In this document: positions 33,041 to 43,649 of the stretch, one piece after another
How positions within the stretch are numbered: the stretch's first letter is position 1
How the letters are laid out: each line of letters starts with the position of its first letter
Source of the DNA: Plumapathes pennacea
Taxonomy: Eukaryota; Cnidaria; Anthozoa; Antipatharia; Myriopathidae
NCBI GenBank assembly: GCA_964036295.1
Contig: OZ038462.1
Span: forward strand, 13,254,440 to 13,318,439
Length of the DNA: 64,000 nucleotides
Direction: 5' to 3'
Notes under the pieces: generated by a model
The model's database searches: none
What the model saw: the letters and a program-made list of their open reading frames with translations, nothing else
What the model was told of the DNA's origin: nothing
Program-made: the position numbers and the translations under genes

Positions 33041-36000
33041 AAAGGATGTCACCAAACCTATCCAGAAGTGCAAGCTTTATTTCCAGTAAGGTCTCCACGA
33101 CTACAGAAACGAGCCAAGGAGAATCGCTTTGTCAAAACGAGGGAACTGGTCAAGGGAATGACAACAAAGCTTCTAAGTCGGATCAAAGAAACTGCCAAAT
33201 CTCTGTACGACAGCATAAATCCTGTGTTTCAAAGTGTGTCTGGTGGCATTTCATTTGCTGAAGCACTCACTGAAGTCCATGACACAAACCTGGAAATGAA
33301 AAAAAAGCAATTGCTGAGAAAAAGGCTGCAAGAAGAAGCATATTGCGAAAAGTCAAGGAGAACATAGAGGGACAATGGCGGAACACATCTCTCATCAGGT
33401 AATTAACATAATTACAACTGACGAGAAGCCACTGGGGAAAGATCACTTCATTTTATGTCACAGGTGGCAGATAATGGAACACCTATAGCACATGTATATA
33501 TTCAATAAGTGCATATACATACATGAATACTATAACTGTAATATATTAAAACAGAACCACCATACATGTATGTTAACATATGCATACAGTATACATACAA
33601 ACAAAACAACATCATAAATGAAAGTTACATACATACATACAAACTTGATGTACCTGCATGACTGTATAATTCTGTTACATACAGTCGTGAATGAAGTCAT
33701 GAACAAACATTCATTAATGAAATAAAATAGTTATTACTAAGAACAGAAAAAAATATGCAGTTTTTCACAATTGTATAAATTATAATATTGTAGTGCACAT
33801 AACAAGACAATAAAAAAAGTTGGAGAATAAACACAAAACAGGATTTAGTATATTTCACATGCGTGCAATGACAGTAGTTTGTATGATTTATGAACACATA
33901 AATCCTTTTTTTGGTAGAGAATAGGCAACCGGCAGTCATTCAGTGCACGGCAGCGTGACAGAATTGCCATGTCCTTCGAGAGTGGACCAGCAGCCAAGGC
34001 AAAAAAGGAATTAAATGAAAAGACTCCAGAAACAAAAAAGGACCATACAGGCAACATCGAGAAAATGATCTGGCCAGGAGGTATAATGTTGTGAACCAGA
34101 AAGGAGAGCCAGCCAAGAATGGTGGACAAATAATTCAGGAATTTCTTAACAAAGAGGGGATAAACATCCAGCGATTTAAGAGGAGACATGACGAGACAGA
34201 GGAGCCAAGGCTCAGGAGAAAGAAGCTGCGAGGAATCAGGGGTATGTAAAAATACTACATATAATCTACTGATGTTGATACATGTACATGTAACTAATGG
34301 ATGATTGACATGTACTGTCATAATCTGACAAACTACAATATTTTACATGCAATAAAAAACTATGGAAACGAACACTGGCATGAATATGACAGTCAGCAAA
34401 ATAATTAAGACATATGACAGTTCTATGCAATTACGTATCCTGACTTTTGGCATTGTTTTAACTCATAGGAGAAATAACAATTCCAACACCACAGACCAAT
34501 GATGACCTCAAAAAAGACCTGAACGTATTGTCCCGAGAAGGTATGAAAAACTTGTCATCGACATAGAGGGAAATGTAAAGAGGGAAGAATTTGTAGTGGA
34601 AGGACAAAAGAGGCCTCTGGATGAAATTCGCAGAAAAACCTTGACGAAGCACAAGAAATACATCAGGCAGCATGCTGATAAGCACTATGACGACATGACC
34701 CGGCTTGCAGTGTCAAACAGCCTCAGTGAACTTGGTAAATTGGATGATGGGGAAGGGCTGACAATGATGAGAGAGAAGCTAAAGAAAATTGAAAGGCAAA
34801 GACATCTTCTGGTGTGGCACGACCATTCCACTGTGGAAAACCATGGCCATATAGTCTTCATGGTCTCCTCCATTTACGACCCTGCATTCTACCTCACACC
34901 AGCAGAGTATCACCAGATGACCGGCCAGTGGGTAGATGTTCAAATAGAAGTGGAAAAGCCTGACATCTACATTGTGGGAAGGTGTGCAGCAGTGATGTTG
35001 AGCAGCTGGCCTACATAGAAACCAGATCTAACTGCCTTGAACAACTCACCAATCACATAGATGTCTCACCTGGCATCCCAGTCTGTGACATAATGAGATT
35101 CTTCAAAGGTGATGGTCCAGCTGTGGCTTTCGAGACTGGGCAGGAGAAAGGAGGCCACTTTTTCTGTTCTGTTTGTGGCATGCACGCTGCCATGGGGGAT
35201 GATTTGGACTATATGTTTAAATGCAAACATCGGTCACTGGAGGAAAAACAAAAGGTCATCCTTGCAGGTCCATTTGGCAAGCGGAACTCTCGTTTGGGAA
35301 GGCCAAAACCACTGAAAGGAATCAAGAAAGATGAGTTGATGGAGGAGCTGGAAGGAAGAAGACTTCTTGGAGGGGTGAAAAGCATGAAAAAAGTTGACCT
35401 GGAAAGTGAGCTCACATATGAGCTACGTGGAGTTCAGCGTGTCCCAGCCTTGCTTTACTCCAACCCACAAGCATCTCTGGAAAGCCATGGCCTGGGGTCT
35501 TATGAAGCCCTTCCATGTGAGCCTATGCATGACCTGTCCAACCACATCTCTAACCTACTGGAGGAGTTGCCCAAGCACCTCACTGGTGAACAGAAGACGA
35601 CATTTGATGAGACTTGGGAGCTTACCCTGGGAGACAAGGAAACCAAACGAGCATGTGACTACCGATCTGCCATCATAATGTTTGCCAAGAGGTTGAGAGG
35701 GCTTCTGACAGAGACATTACAGACACTTCTGGATACCCCTGTGGAGATGGAGCAAGTACTGTATTCTGAAGACTGCAAGAGATGCCCCCGTCTCATACTC
35801 AGGTATCACAATGTCAGCTTCCTTCACTTTGCCATGTGTCACCTTGAGTTTGGTTCAACACCTTTAGCACAGAGTGCCAGAAAACTGTATGGGAAATACC
35901 TCCACAACCTTGTATCCCATGAGCCCATACAACTTCGCCTAATATCTGGTCAGTCCTCCAATGCAGAAAATGAAGAACGAATCTTCAATGTAATCAAAGG

Positions 36001-36940
36001 AATCACCAATTCAACCTCAAGCTACAAACCAGGCCATGTCAGCACAAATGTGTTCCTGAGGCTCCAGGCTGAAGAGCAACTTAGAATACATCAACATGCA
36101 CACACAGAGCAGCAAAAGCAACAGAGCAAAAGCACCAAGCTTGCTGCAACTCTTCCAAAGTTTGGAAACACCAAGGTGCCCAGCTGGATTCTGGATGATA
36201 AGGCAAAATACAACAAATGGTGGCAAGCTCATTTGGAACGAATTAGTGACTTTCTGTTGCCAGGGGAGGGAGTAAGGTGGAAGTACAACCAGGTGAGAGG
36301 AGAGTTAGAATTCTTCGACTCAGATGCTGAACACGACGTGCACAGTGATGGCCCCATTCTTCACCATTTTCGATCTTCCAACTTGAAGAAAGAAGAAGAA
36401 TACCTTGCTCAGTGCTGGAGTGAGTGCATTCAACAGAACCTAACAGTTCCTGCCCACTTCCTCAACATACCTGATGGAAATGGCAAAGTTACACGATTTG
36501 TTACCAACTTTCTTGAAGAAGATATTGGTGACCAGCAGCCCAATGAAGATCCAGTTGTGAGCGAAATTGAGGGAGGACTATCTGACAACCAAGATGAAGA
36601 AATGGAAGTAACAGTGCTTGAAGTATCCTTGGTCCAAGATCAAGTACCTGACTTGGGTTGTGATGAAATCCAAACAGCCCAAACTGTGGACCTACAACCT
36701 AACTACGCTGCAGAAACAGACCCAAACACCATGGAAAACTGTTCTGAAACGTACCCTGAAGCAAATATTTCACAGTCACAACAACCATCTCACCTCAATG
36801 AAATGCCTTTGACATGCTCAATCCCTGTCACATCTCCACCACCAAATCAAACTGAAATGGATAATACAGAAACATCAGCTCCTGGTCAACAACACCACAT
36901 TTTTGGTTGGAAGGGAAACTGCTCCAAATTTCCTGAAGGT
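33022..36940 (+). pseudogene. Arm 2: unrecognised spliced gene fused behind Helitron Rep
   Basis: Three inferred exons. Exon a, 33022-33398, ends before GTAATT. Exon b, about 33920-34241, ends before GTATGT. Exon c starts after TTAACTCATAG at 34469. Frameshifts lie near 33300 (A-run), 34060, 34510 and 34985. Readable motifs include ERQRHLLVWHDHSTVENHGH, FFKGDGPAVAFETGQEKGGH, FFCSVCGMHAA (Cys pair), RLGRPKPLKGIKKDELMEEL, ALPCEPMHDLSNHISNLLEE, RYHNVSFLHFAMCHLEFGST and NAENEERIFNVIKGIT. It is an intron-bearing gene of roughly 1000 residues and a multicopy cnidarian family as I remember it. Asp in FFKGDG and in PMHDL, with Glu in NAENEE, could be a DDE triad; this is a guess. The end at 36940 is truncated. 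Confidence 0.5.
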
Positions 36941-37343
36941 CTCAACGTGTTGAAGAAAGTCCTCGAGGTTGCTAACCTTCTCTGATCCGCCAAAATGGGG
37001 TGAAATCAAAGTATACATATTCGAGCGTTATAGCGCATGGGTTAACACACGTCGCTACCATGCGCACAACGTGCTCATCATCTATCTCCATCAGGATCTT
37101 TGCTTCCTTGAGAAAAAGGCATTGCTCGTACTTCTCCTTGCTCAAAGTTTTCTTAATGACAACCTTCTCTCCTTCACAGCTTCCTCTTTTCGCAACAAAT
37201 ACAGAGCCGAACGTGCCTTGACCAATGGGATCTTCTTTTTCAAACAGCTCCGTCCAGTTGAATAAGGGAACATTTGCGCCCAACAGGGATCCTAGCGCGT
37301 CTGGTGCCGTAGACGGCTTCAAAGTTGGAAACATGGAAGACAT
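36941..37343 (-). pseudogene. Protein-kinase N-lobe fragment cut by the Helitron arm
   Basis: The minus-strand ORF from 37343 has a leader of about 25 residues, then FNWTELFEKEDPIGQGTFGS (glycine-rich loop), VVIKKT (the ATP-binding lysine) and LFLKEAKILMEI (helix C glutamate). HVVRMVATCVNPCAITLEYV follows, up to the hinge. A one-base shift near 36990 changes frame; the other frame continues SNLEDFLQHVE up to the Helitron edge at 36940. The catalytic loop and C-lobe are missing. This is a retrocopy or exon of a host kinase, or a captured kinase. The leader fits an exon of a multicopy coral-type kinase family. Confidence 0.7.
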
Positions 37344-37765
37344 ATTTGCTCTATCAGGTCACATTGCGAAGAGTATAGTGTTGAACTCAACATGCAAATT
37401 TTGTATGTGCGACGCGAACCCCAGGAGCGCGAGAATATTTTTTAGTCCGATTGATGATGTCAACTTCCGGTTTAAAAGGCTTCTCGATTTGGACAACTGA
37501 CAGTTATCGAAATACCTTTGCTGTTTTTTATTATTATTAAACAAATTAAATAGTAAGTTAAAATATCAAAAGTCATTTACGAAATCAGAATGACCACACG
37601 CTAGTTTTTATTACTCCTGACTTTATTACTCTTTTGCATCTGTCAAAGGTGCGAATGTCGCAGGAATGTGCGACATTTCTTTCCTTAATTAAATTGATAA
37701 TGCCTGCAATTATACTTCCTCGCACTTCTGATCGTAGATATGCTTGTTGTTCGTACCAACCTACT
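37344..37765. other. Non-coding stretch between kinase fragment and satellite
   Basis: AT-rich DNA in which I see no gene or repeat. It may include the 5' flank of the kinase exon. Confidence 0.3.
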
Positions 37766-38612
37766 AAGGTCTTAGTTTTCGTAAAACGAAGGGGGTATTA
37801 CAAAAACTAAGACCCCCGTTAAAACGCACGTAGAATAAAACAGACACCTCCGCTTGACTGTATTCGTTTCACTGTTCGTCTCGGTCGCAGCACGGAAGCA
37901 GATATGCTTGTTATGGCAAAGTTGTGATAGGGTCTTAGTTTTCGCAAAACGAAGGGGATATTACAAAAACTAAGACCCCCCGTTAAAACGCACGTAGAAT
38001 AAAACAGACACCTCCGCTTGACTGTATTTGTTTCACTGTTCGCCTCGGTCGCAGCACGGAAGCAGATATGCTTGTTGTGGAAAAGTTGTGATAGGGTCTT
38101 AGTTTTTGCAAAACGAAGGGGATATTACGAAAATTAAGACCCCCCGTTAAAACGCATCCAGAATCAAACAGACACCTCCACCTGACTTTATTCGTTTCAC
38201 TATTCGCCCTGGTCGCAGCACGGAAGCAGATGTGGTTGTTACGGCTAATTTGTGATAGGGTCTTAGTTTTCGTAAGACGAAAGGGGGAATTACCAAAACT
38301 AAGACCCCTTCTTAAAACGCACGTAAAACCAAATAGACACTCGCACAAAGTAACAGAACACACCGCGGGCTCCTATGAGCCGTCTTAAGAGTGTTTTAGG
38401 GGGTCTTAGTTTTAGGGTCTTAGTTTTCGTAAAACGAAGGGGGGGATTAAGAAAACTAAGACCCCCTCTTAAAACGCACGTAGGATCAAATAGACACGCG
38501 CACAAAGTAATAGAACACACCGCGGGCTCCTATGAGCCGTCTTACGAGAGTTTTAGGGGGGTCTTAGTTTTTGGGTCTTAGGTCTTCGTTTTCATAGGTC
38601 TTAGTTTTCGTA
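37766..38612. repeat. Tandem satellite, ~163-bp unit with internal hairpin
   Basis: GGTCTTAGTTTT recurs at 37768, 37931, 38095, 38259, 38416 and about 38567, spacing 157-164 bp. Each unit has GGTCTTAGTTTTCG followed about 35 bases on by AAAACTAAGACCCCC, a strong stem, then a ~105-bp single-copy part (GTAGAATAAAACAGACACC type). The last units diverge and carry a different linker (CACACCGCGGGCTCCTATGA). The array ends inside the truncated PIF1 gene and contributes its last codons. Confidence 0.85.
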
Positions 38613-39536
38613 ACAACCGCAGTTTTAATGACAGATGGCAGCACTGAATTGGCATGTCTTAGCAAATATTCATAAATTACAGATATTAGGAAAGATTTAC
38701 CAGTACCTCCTGCACCTGTATCAAACATGAAGAGTGGTTTAGGCTTATCTAGAATTTCTCCAGTTGCATTAAATGACATTTGTTTTTTAATATGTGATAC
38801 AACACAATCAAACACTTCTTTTTGATCTGTGTTAAAGGTTTTAAGTTTGTCTACAAATTCAGTATCTGTCATTGTGAATGTGTTCAGCACTTTCCATGGA
38901 TAGTCATTATGAGAAGGCAAAATATCTTTTAGGTCTTCTGTGGTCCTTGAATCATCAGGGTTGTGTGTATAAGTATCTTCTGGTAGAAGTATGTTTTGCC
39001 AAAGTGACTCAGTTGAATCTATTTCACATTTTTCATTAGCTATTTGATGTGTTGTGTTAGGTAGTAGAGAAGAAATGATGTCATCAGCTTTGTCAGCCAT
39101 TAAGACTCTAAGTTGCTGGACTGCTCTTTCAACATCATCTGTAAACGACTTAAACATTGCAGAGCTCATTTCAAATTCTTTTGTTTTGTAGAAAAAAGCT
39201 TGCTGTGCAGATGTGAATGGCAGTAGTAGTTTGTTATCATCACGCCATGGTAAAAACAAAAGGAGCATTTGGTAGTAGTAGTCTTCACCATCCTTGTATG
39301 GGGTGATGTATGGAAGTCTTAAGCAAGCAAGCTTTGTCCTTTTGTAAATCATTTTCCATTTGACAGCAGCCATGATGTTGCTTTTTTGGATGTAGAGCTT
39401 GCTTTAAAGTTAGTAGCAAATGATGCAAGTGACATTGCTTCAAATTCTTTCGTTTCAGGTCGTTTTGGGTACATTTGAAGAATACCATCTATAAACACTT
39501 CTGTACTGTTTGGTGGAAGCTCATCTAGTTCATTTT
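38613..39536 (-). pseudogene. Helitron copy 3: Rep C-terminal part and PIF1 helicase N-terminal part
   Basis: The minus strand from 39536 reads Rep sequence (DELPPNSTEVFIDGILQMYP, EAMSLASFATNFKASS) and then, after a frameshift near 39360, ORF 39373-38564. That ORF includes LACLRLPYITPYKDGEDYYY, KLKTFNTDQKEVFDCVVSHI and the Walker A motif FDTGAGGTGKSFLI (GKS at residues 225-227, about 38700). PIF1-type helicases unwind DNA during Helitron transposition. Homology stops after SVIKTA at about 38613, where satellite DNA begins, so most of the helicase is lost. Confidence 0.8.
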
Positions 39537-42202
39537 TGCTCGCGGGGGCGTGGGCGTGGGCCCCAGCGAGCTTAAAAAAGGAAATTTTTTTCTTCTGGGT
39601 CGAGAATCAGCACACGGTGATTGGTTCATATTATCACGTGATATGCGATGACGTAATTGACTTCGCTAAACAACTCGAGATGTGGCCAGTCAATTACTCG
39701 TTATTTGTGTGTAAAAGTTAACTGTATCCTATCCAAACTCAACACCGTTTGGCTCTGTGGAACATGCACGGATAAACTGGATTTTAGGGAACGATTTTGG
39801 CTTGCGTTTATAAGTTCACCGCGGAAGCTTAGAATAGCCGTAAACAAGCGTTCGTGGATACCGCTGGTGGATTGCAAAATCTCTGTCGCCGCTAATTATT
39901 TAGTACCGACGAAACTTTCTGTGGCGACACAAAATACTTCTGGGAAGATAACAGGCCAAAACGGAAACCAAAGGTACGATGAGCTTTAGCCGCAAAACAA
40001 TGGCGATTTATGCTTTACTCTGTACATGACATCTGTTGCCTCATAAAATGCTTCTGCTTATCGTACATTGCCTGTTGAAATGTTTCTTTCATTCGGTCAT
40101 GTAGCATTTGTTTCGCAACGGTCATTGTATAGTAGAAATGAACAAGATACTGGCGTTGGCCAGTGTACTTGGCCTTCGTGTTTGCGTATAAGTTAGAGTG
40201 GTTTATCTGTCTTGTCTTTGTAGCTTTACGCGACTTCAAAACGCGCTGCAGGAGCCTGTTCGAATTTCCGGTGTTGGCACAGAAACGCGGTTTAAGTCAA
40301 TCAACGCACACAGCTTTGGCTTTGAAGTGTTGACATGACTTGAAATTAGAGCTTATCGCCAACCTCCGTATACTGTTACGCGGTTTTGCGCCAGCAATTT
40401 AAGTGCTGCTCTGATATACCGTGAAGCATGGTCTGAATTGTTATTCATCCTCGTCTTCGGTCAACCTCTTGATCATTTGATCAAGTGGAATTTATGCCGT
40501 TCAATTTGCGTTATTATTGGCGGCGAAATTGCGTATTTTTCCCCCAAAGAGGCCAGGGATGAGAATCGAGCAAACCTCGAGCTGTTCGGCTTGTCGAGAA
40601 AGGTGTTCGTGTCGACAGCGTTCGGCCTTTTGGCACAGTAGTTGAAGAAGAAGTTGCAGACAATTTCTTCCGTTCTAAAGGTTTCCGCTGCTATGAGGGA
40701 ACAAGTCAACTACATTGAAGAGCTGACTATGTTGGCGCGCTTTTGGAAACAACTCCGGAAATTCTAGTGGCAATTTCCACATATACGGCCCACGACACTC
40801 CGAAAATCGCCCAGGTTATCATTTGTAAAAAATATGTCTGTCCGCACTCCTGCGAAAGTTACAAACAAAGGTAACACAGCTCGGGTAAAGGGCGCTTGAG
40901 TAGGATCTTTAGTGTTCATAGATTAATTGATTTGAAGATTTTGACAAAAAAAAAAGTCTGACTCACGCCTAGATTACATTTGATGCTCTAACCAACAATA
41001 ACACTGGTTGGTTCTCTAAAAGAATGCATCCTACATTATTAAAGGATCACCTTTCTTCTAAGTGGATCTTGTGTTTTCAAGATTGGAATGCTTTTAAATC
41101 CACAAATGTAGGTAATTGAATTATGCGTCTGTTCGTCTCACTTACAAAGTCACACAACAGCGGCGGTAGATCCACACTAAATTCCGTTCATTACACGTCT
41201 AGCTATAACATTAAGCTGTTTACAAATGTTTAAAGTGCACGCAACGCAGCTTTATGGTCGCAGTTATTTTGCCAACGAAAGTCGACGGTCCTGATATTGA
41301 TACACGATGCTGGCAATAGAAATCGACGCTTACAAACAGTGCAACTACATGTATGCTTATCTGTATGTTTGAACACTCGCAGCATTATGGTCGCGATTAA
41401 TTGCCCAAATAAGTTGACGATTTTTACATTGATGCACAATGCTGCCGCAGTAAACAATGCAACTACGATTTTCTCCGTGTATGAATATTGCTTTCATTTC
41501 AAATTCTCGATTGAAGGCTTCTTTGCTGTAATCACACATACTCTGACAAGACGTACCAACATCCGAAGAACAGAACGCGTCAGCAAAAATCACGTGTTCA
41601 TAAATAGAGCGCCCAACCAATCAGCGTGTGCCATTTCTCGACCCCAAAACAAAAAAAAAGAGGCCATTCCTAGACTTGGCTATAGGCCAAGTAAAAATAC
41701 ACCGAATGAGTTTGCAGTCACGGTGATGGACTGTTAACATGGATGTTGTTAACATGTCTCGTGTTACATTCCTCGCTTTCAATTTTACATTTGTTACGGA
41801 GCACGAATACTCGAAAGCCTGGTAGAAGAAACGTATTCGGTAATAAAAGAAAACCCATAAATATTGAAGCGAAGGCTGGATTAATGGTAGCCTCTGATTA
41901 GAAAGTAAGTGTCGAAGTCAAACTGTCAAAATCGATTGTGTATAAAAAGATGTCACGCATTCTCAAAATGCAGGGTCGCTCAACCTTTAAGAAGCAAGTA
42001 TTATGAGTGTTGTAATGATAATTTATAGTTCAATCTGGTTTCATTTGAGCAAGGTATCAAAAGCCAAGTTCTCTATACTGTGTGATATTTTTCTGGTGAG
42101 AAACTGGAAGTCTCTCTTGGGAGTTGCGCTCTTGTCCCTACTTTTATTTCCTTCTGGTCTCGACGTAACTCACGCCGCGAGCTCACTGGCAACGCCAGTC
42201 TA
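39537..42202. mobile_element. 2.67-kb insertion splitting Helitron copy 3
   Basis: In the arms the Rep reads without interruption through the codons that here lie on either side of this segment: left flank GTTCATTTTTG, right flank TTTGGTTTTAG. The insert starts GCTCGCGGGGGCGTGGGCG and ends CACGCCGCGAGC plus about 26 bases, so the ends share an imperfect inverted GCTCGCGG-CGTG. It holds an ATCACGTGATATGCGATGACG promoter-like patch (about 39631). A minus-strand ORF, 40239-40015 (YTMTVAKQMLHDRMKETFQQ), has no family that I know. No transposase is recognised. A DNA transposon with decayed ends is the likely explanation. Confidence 0.5.
40015..40275 (-). CDS. Unrecognised ORF inside the insertion
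   Basis: An open minus-strand frame from about 40275 (NTGNSNRLLQRVLKSRKATK) to 40015, basic at the start, with a helical end (MLHDRMKETFQQAMYDKQKH). No motif recognised. It could be an exon of the inserted element or chance. Confidence 0.25.
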   Translation of the reverse strand, partial: NTGNSNRLLQRVLKSRKATKTRQINHSNLYANTKAKYTGQRQYLVHFYYTMTVAKQMLHDRMKETFQQAMYDKQKHFMRQQMSCTE

Positions 42203-43490
42203 GTTTGGTTTTAGTATTCTAGCTCGCTTAGCTGGTGGTTTACAATTGATAGATACTGTGTCTCGAGAAGAATCTACTAGTGGTAGACCAGTTATTCTGA
42301 AGACTGCTTCTTGTGCACTGAGTTCTCTTTCACTTGGGATTCGAGATCCAAGTTGAGAATGTTGTTTACGGAAACTCATGTTTTGAGATTGTTTAAGTTG
42401 CTGAATTGTTTCATAGATTGCAAGCCTTAGTTGTGCTGGTTCTTATTTGCATATGTAAGAACAGACATAAACAGCTATGCCATAGGTGCAACCAACAAAA
42501 TGAATATCCATGTTGGCCTTCCATACCTTTAACACAGTTGGATTATAAGCATTGACACAAGTAGCATTAACACTTCTTTTTGTTTCATAGAAATTTGAAG
42601 AAGATAGTGGATCGATGTTTGGTTTGATACGAGCTTCTGAACAAGGTTTTCTTGGGTAATTGAATCTACACAATTTTGGTCCTTTCTTGCAGGTTGTGGT
42701 GTGTCTGTGTATTTGAAGTTGTTCCACAAGGTTTTTCAGTTCATTGTCATTGTTTGGTATTTCAGTACATACATACTTGTCAATGAATTCTGGTAGTTTT
42801 CTTCTTCCTTCAGCTTGTGCTATATTAGGAGCTTGTTTTATCCACAGAAAAAAACGCAAGTGAGGACTGCCTCTGGCCTGAAACTCTACTCTAGTGAAAT
42901 AGTCTAATTTTATCAAGTGGTTTTGATTTACCTTTTAGAACATATCTGAAAAATGCTTTCCATAATTTAACAAAGTGACGTGCTGTCATTACTGGATTTG
43001 ATCTTACAAAGTCATTGTTTGATGCAGAGGTCTTTACATTTCCTGTGTTATCTAATTTCAAGAATGCAAGAAGATCTTCCCAGTGACAGTCATTTGCACT
43101 GAGTGTTACAAACCATGTAGGTGGGCCAAGAGGTCTGAACTTTGCAAAAAGATCAAATAGAATATTTTTCCAGTAGGCACTTGTGCCTCGTATTTGTTTC
43201 ATGTAGGAAAATGAACTGTCTTTAATGAAAGGTTCTACTTTACCACTTTGAAAGTTTGACGCTGTAACATTGCCATCATGATGGTTTGGAGACTTATCAA
43301 GTGGTGGAAAAGACAATCTTAATGCTATGGATATTTGACTTTGGAGGTGGTGTTCAAAGACATTTACTGCCCAAAAAAGATAACATGTCTTTTTGCCAAA
43401 TAGGATTTTCATTCAAAAGCCTGGGTTTAAAGTAAGTTTGTTCCGTAAGTTTTATAGGTCTTTATGTTTTTAAGCTATTTTTCCATATGG
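42203..43490 (-). pseudogene. Helitron copy 3: HUH Rep N-terminal part
   Basis: Minus-strand ORFs 43412-42891 and 42916-42443 read ALRLSFPPLDKSPNHH, KQIRGTSAYWKNILFDLFAK, RYVLKGKSKPLDKI, QARGSPHLRFFLWIKQAPNI and TYGIAVYVCSYICK. The second histidine of the HUH motif is arginine (HLR). A stop follows YICK (TAA, about 42443). The frame then continues QLRLAIYETIQQLK to PAKRARIL at 42203, where the insertion begins. The rest of the same gene lies at 38613-39536. This copy retains upstream Rep sequence lost in the arms. It abuts Polinton D at about 43514. Confidence 0.8.
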
Positions 43491-43513
43491 ATAGAGCCAT
43501 GGAGTAGTAGAGA

Positions 43514-43649
43514 AGTGTTCCTTCTGGAACACACCCCACCTCACCTCACCTCACCTCGCCCTGGCTCTAGATTTGTGCCAGCACGTTTTTCATTTTTGAA
43601 AAATTAAATTTTGAAAAAATTACTTAAGGGTTCACTTGAATATTATAAA
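43514..43649 (+). repeat. Polinton D left terminus
   Basis: The element appears to begin AGTGTTCCTTCTGGAACAC (43514), a small hairpin with an AG start as is usual for Polinton ends. CACCCCACC, four CTCAC units and GTGCCAGCAC (about 43575) follow, then an AT-rich leader to the first ATG at 43650. The start is defined by comparison with 1926-2045 and 29966-29925. Confidence 0.55.

Larger units (their letters stand above)
30216..36940 (+). mobile_element. Chimeric Helitron, inverted-repeat arm 2
   Basis: The plus-strand arm of the giant inverted duplication, 6725 bp. Its inner edge (30216, rc of 29164) and outer edge (36940, after TCCTGAAGGT) match arm 1, while flanks differ on both sides. It lacks the 2747-bp segment of arm 1. 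It carries the DUF6570-like ORF, the HUH Rep and the fused spliced gene. No PIF1 helicase is present, so the unit is not autonomous. At 36941 it abuts a protein-kinase fragment that it appears to have cut. Confidence 0.85.

Noticed and set aside
19691-36940. The inverted repeat as a pure assembly artefact
   Set aside because: Arms carry private substitutions, arm 1 has an extra 2.7 kb and all flanks differ. An artefact is still not excluded without long reads.
37983-38520. ORFs of 126 and 73 residues in the satellite
   Set aside because: They are translations of the tandem repeat and change with unit divergence.
37768-38600. CRISPR-like array
   Set aside because: Units are ~163 bp, repeated over their full length and hairpin-bearing, in eukaryotic transposon-rich DNA. 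This is a satellite.
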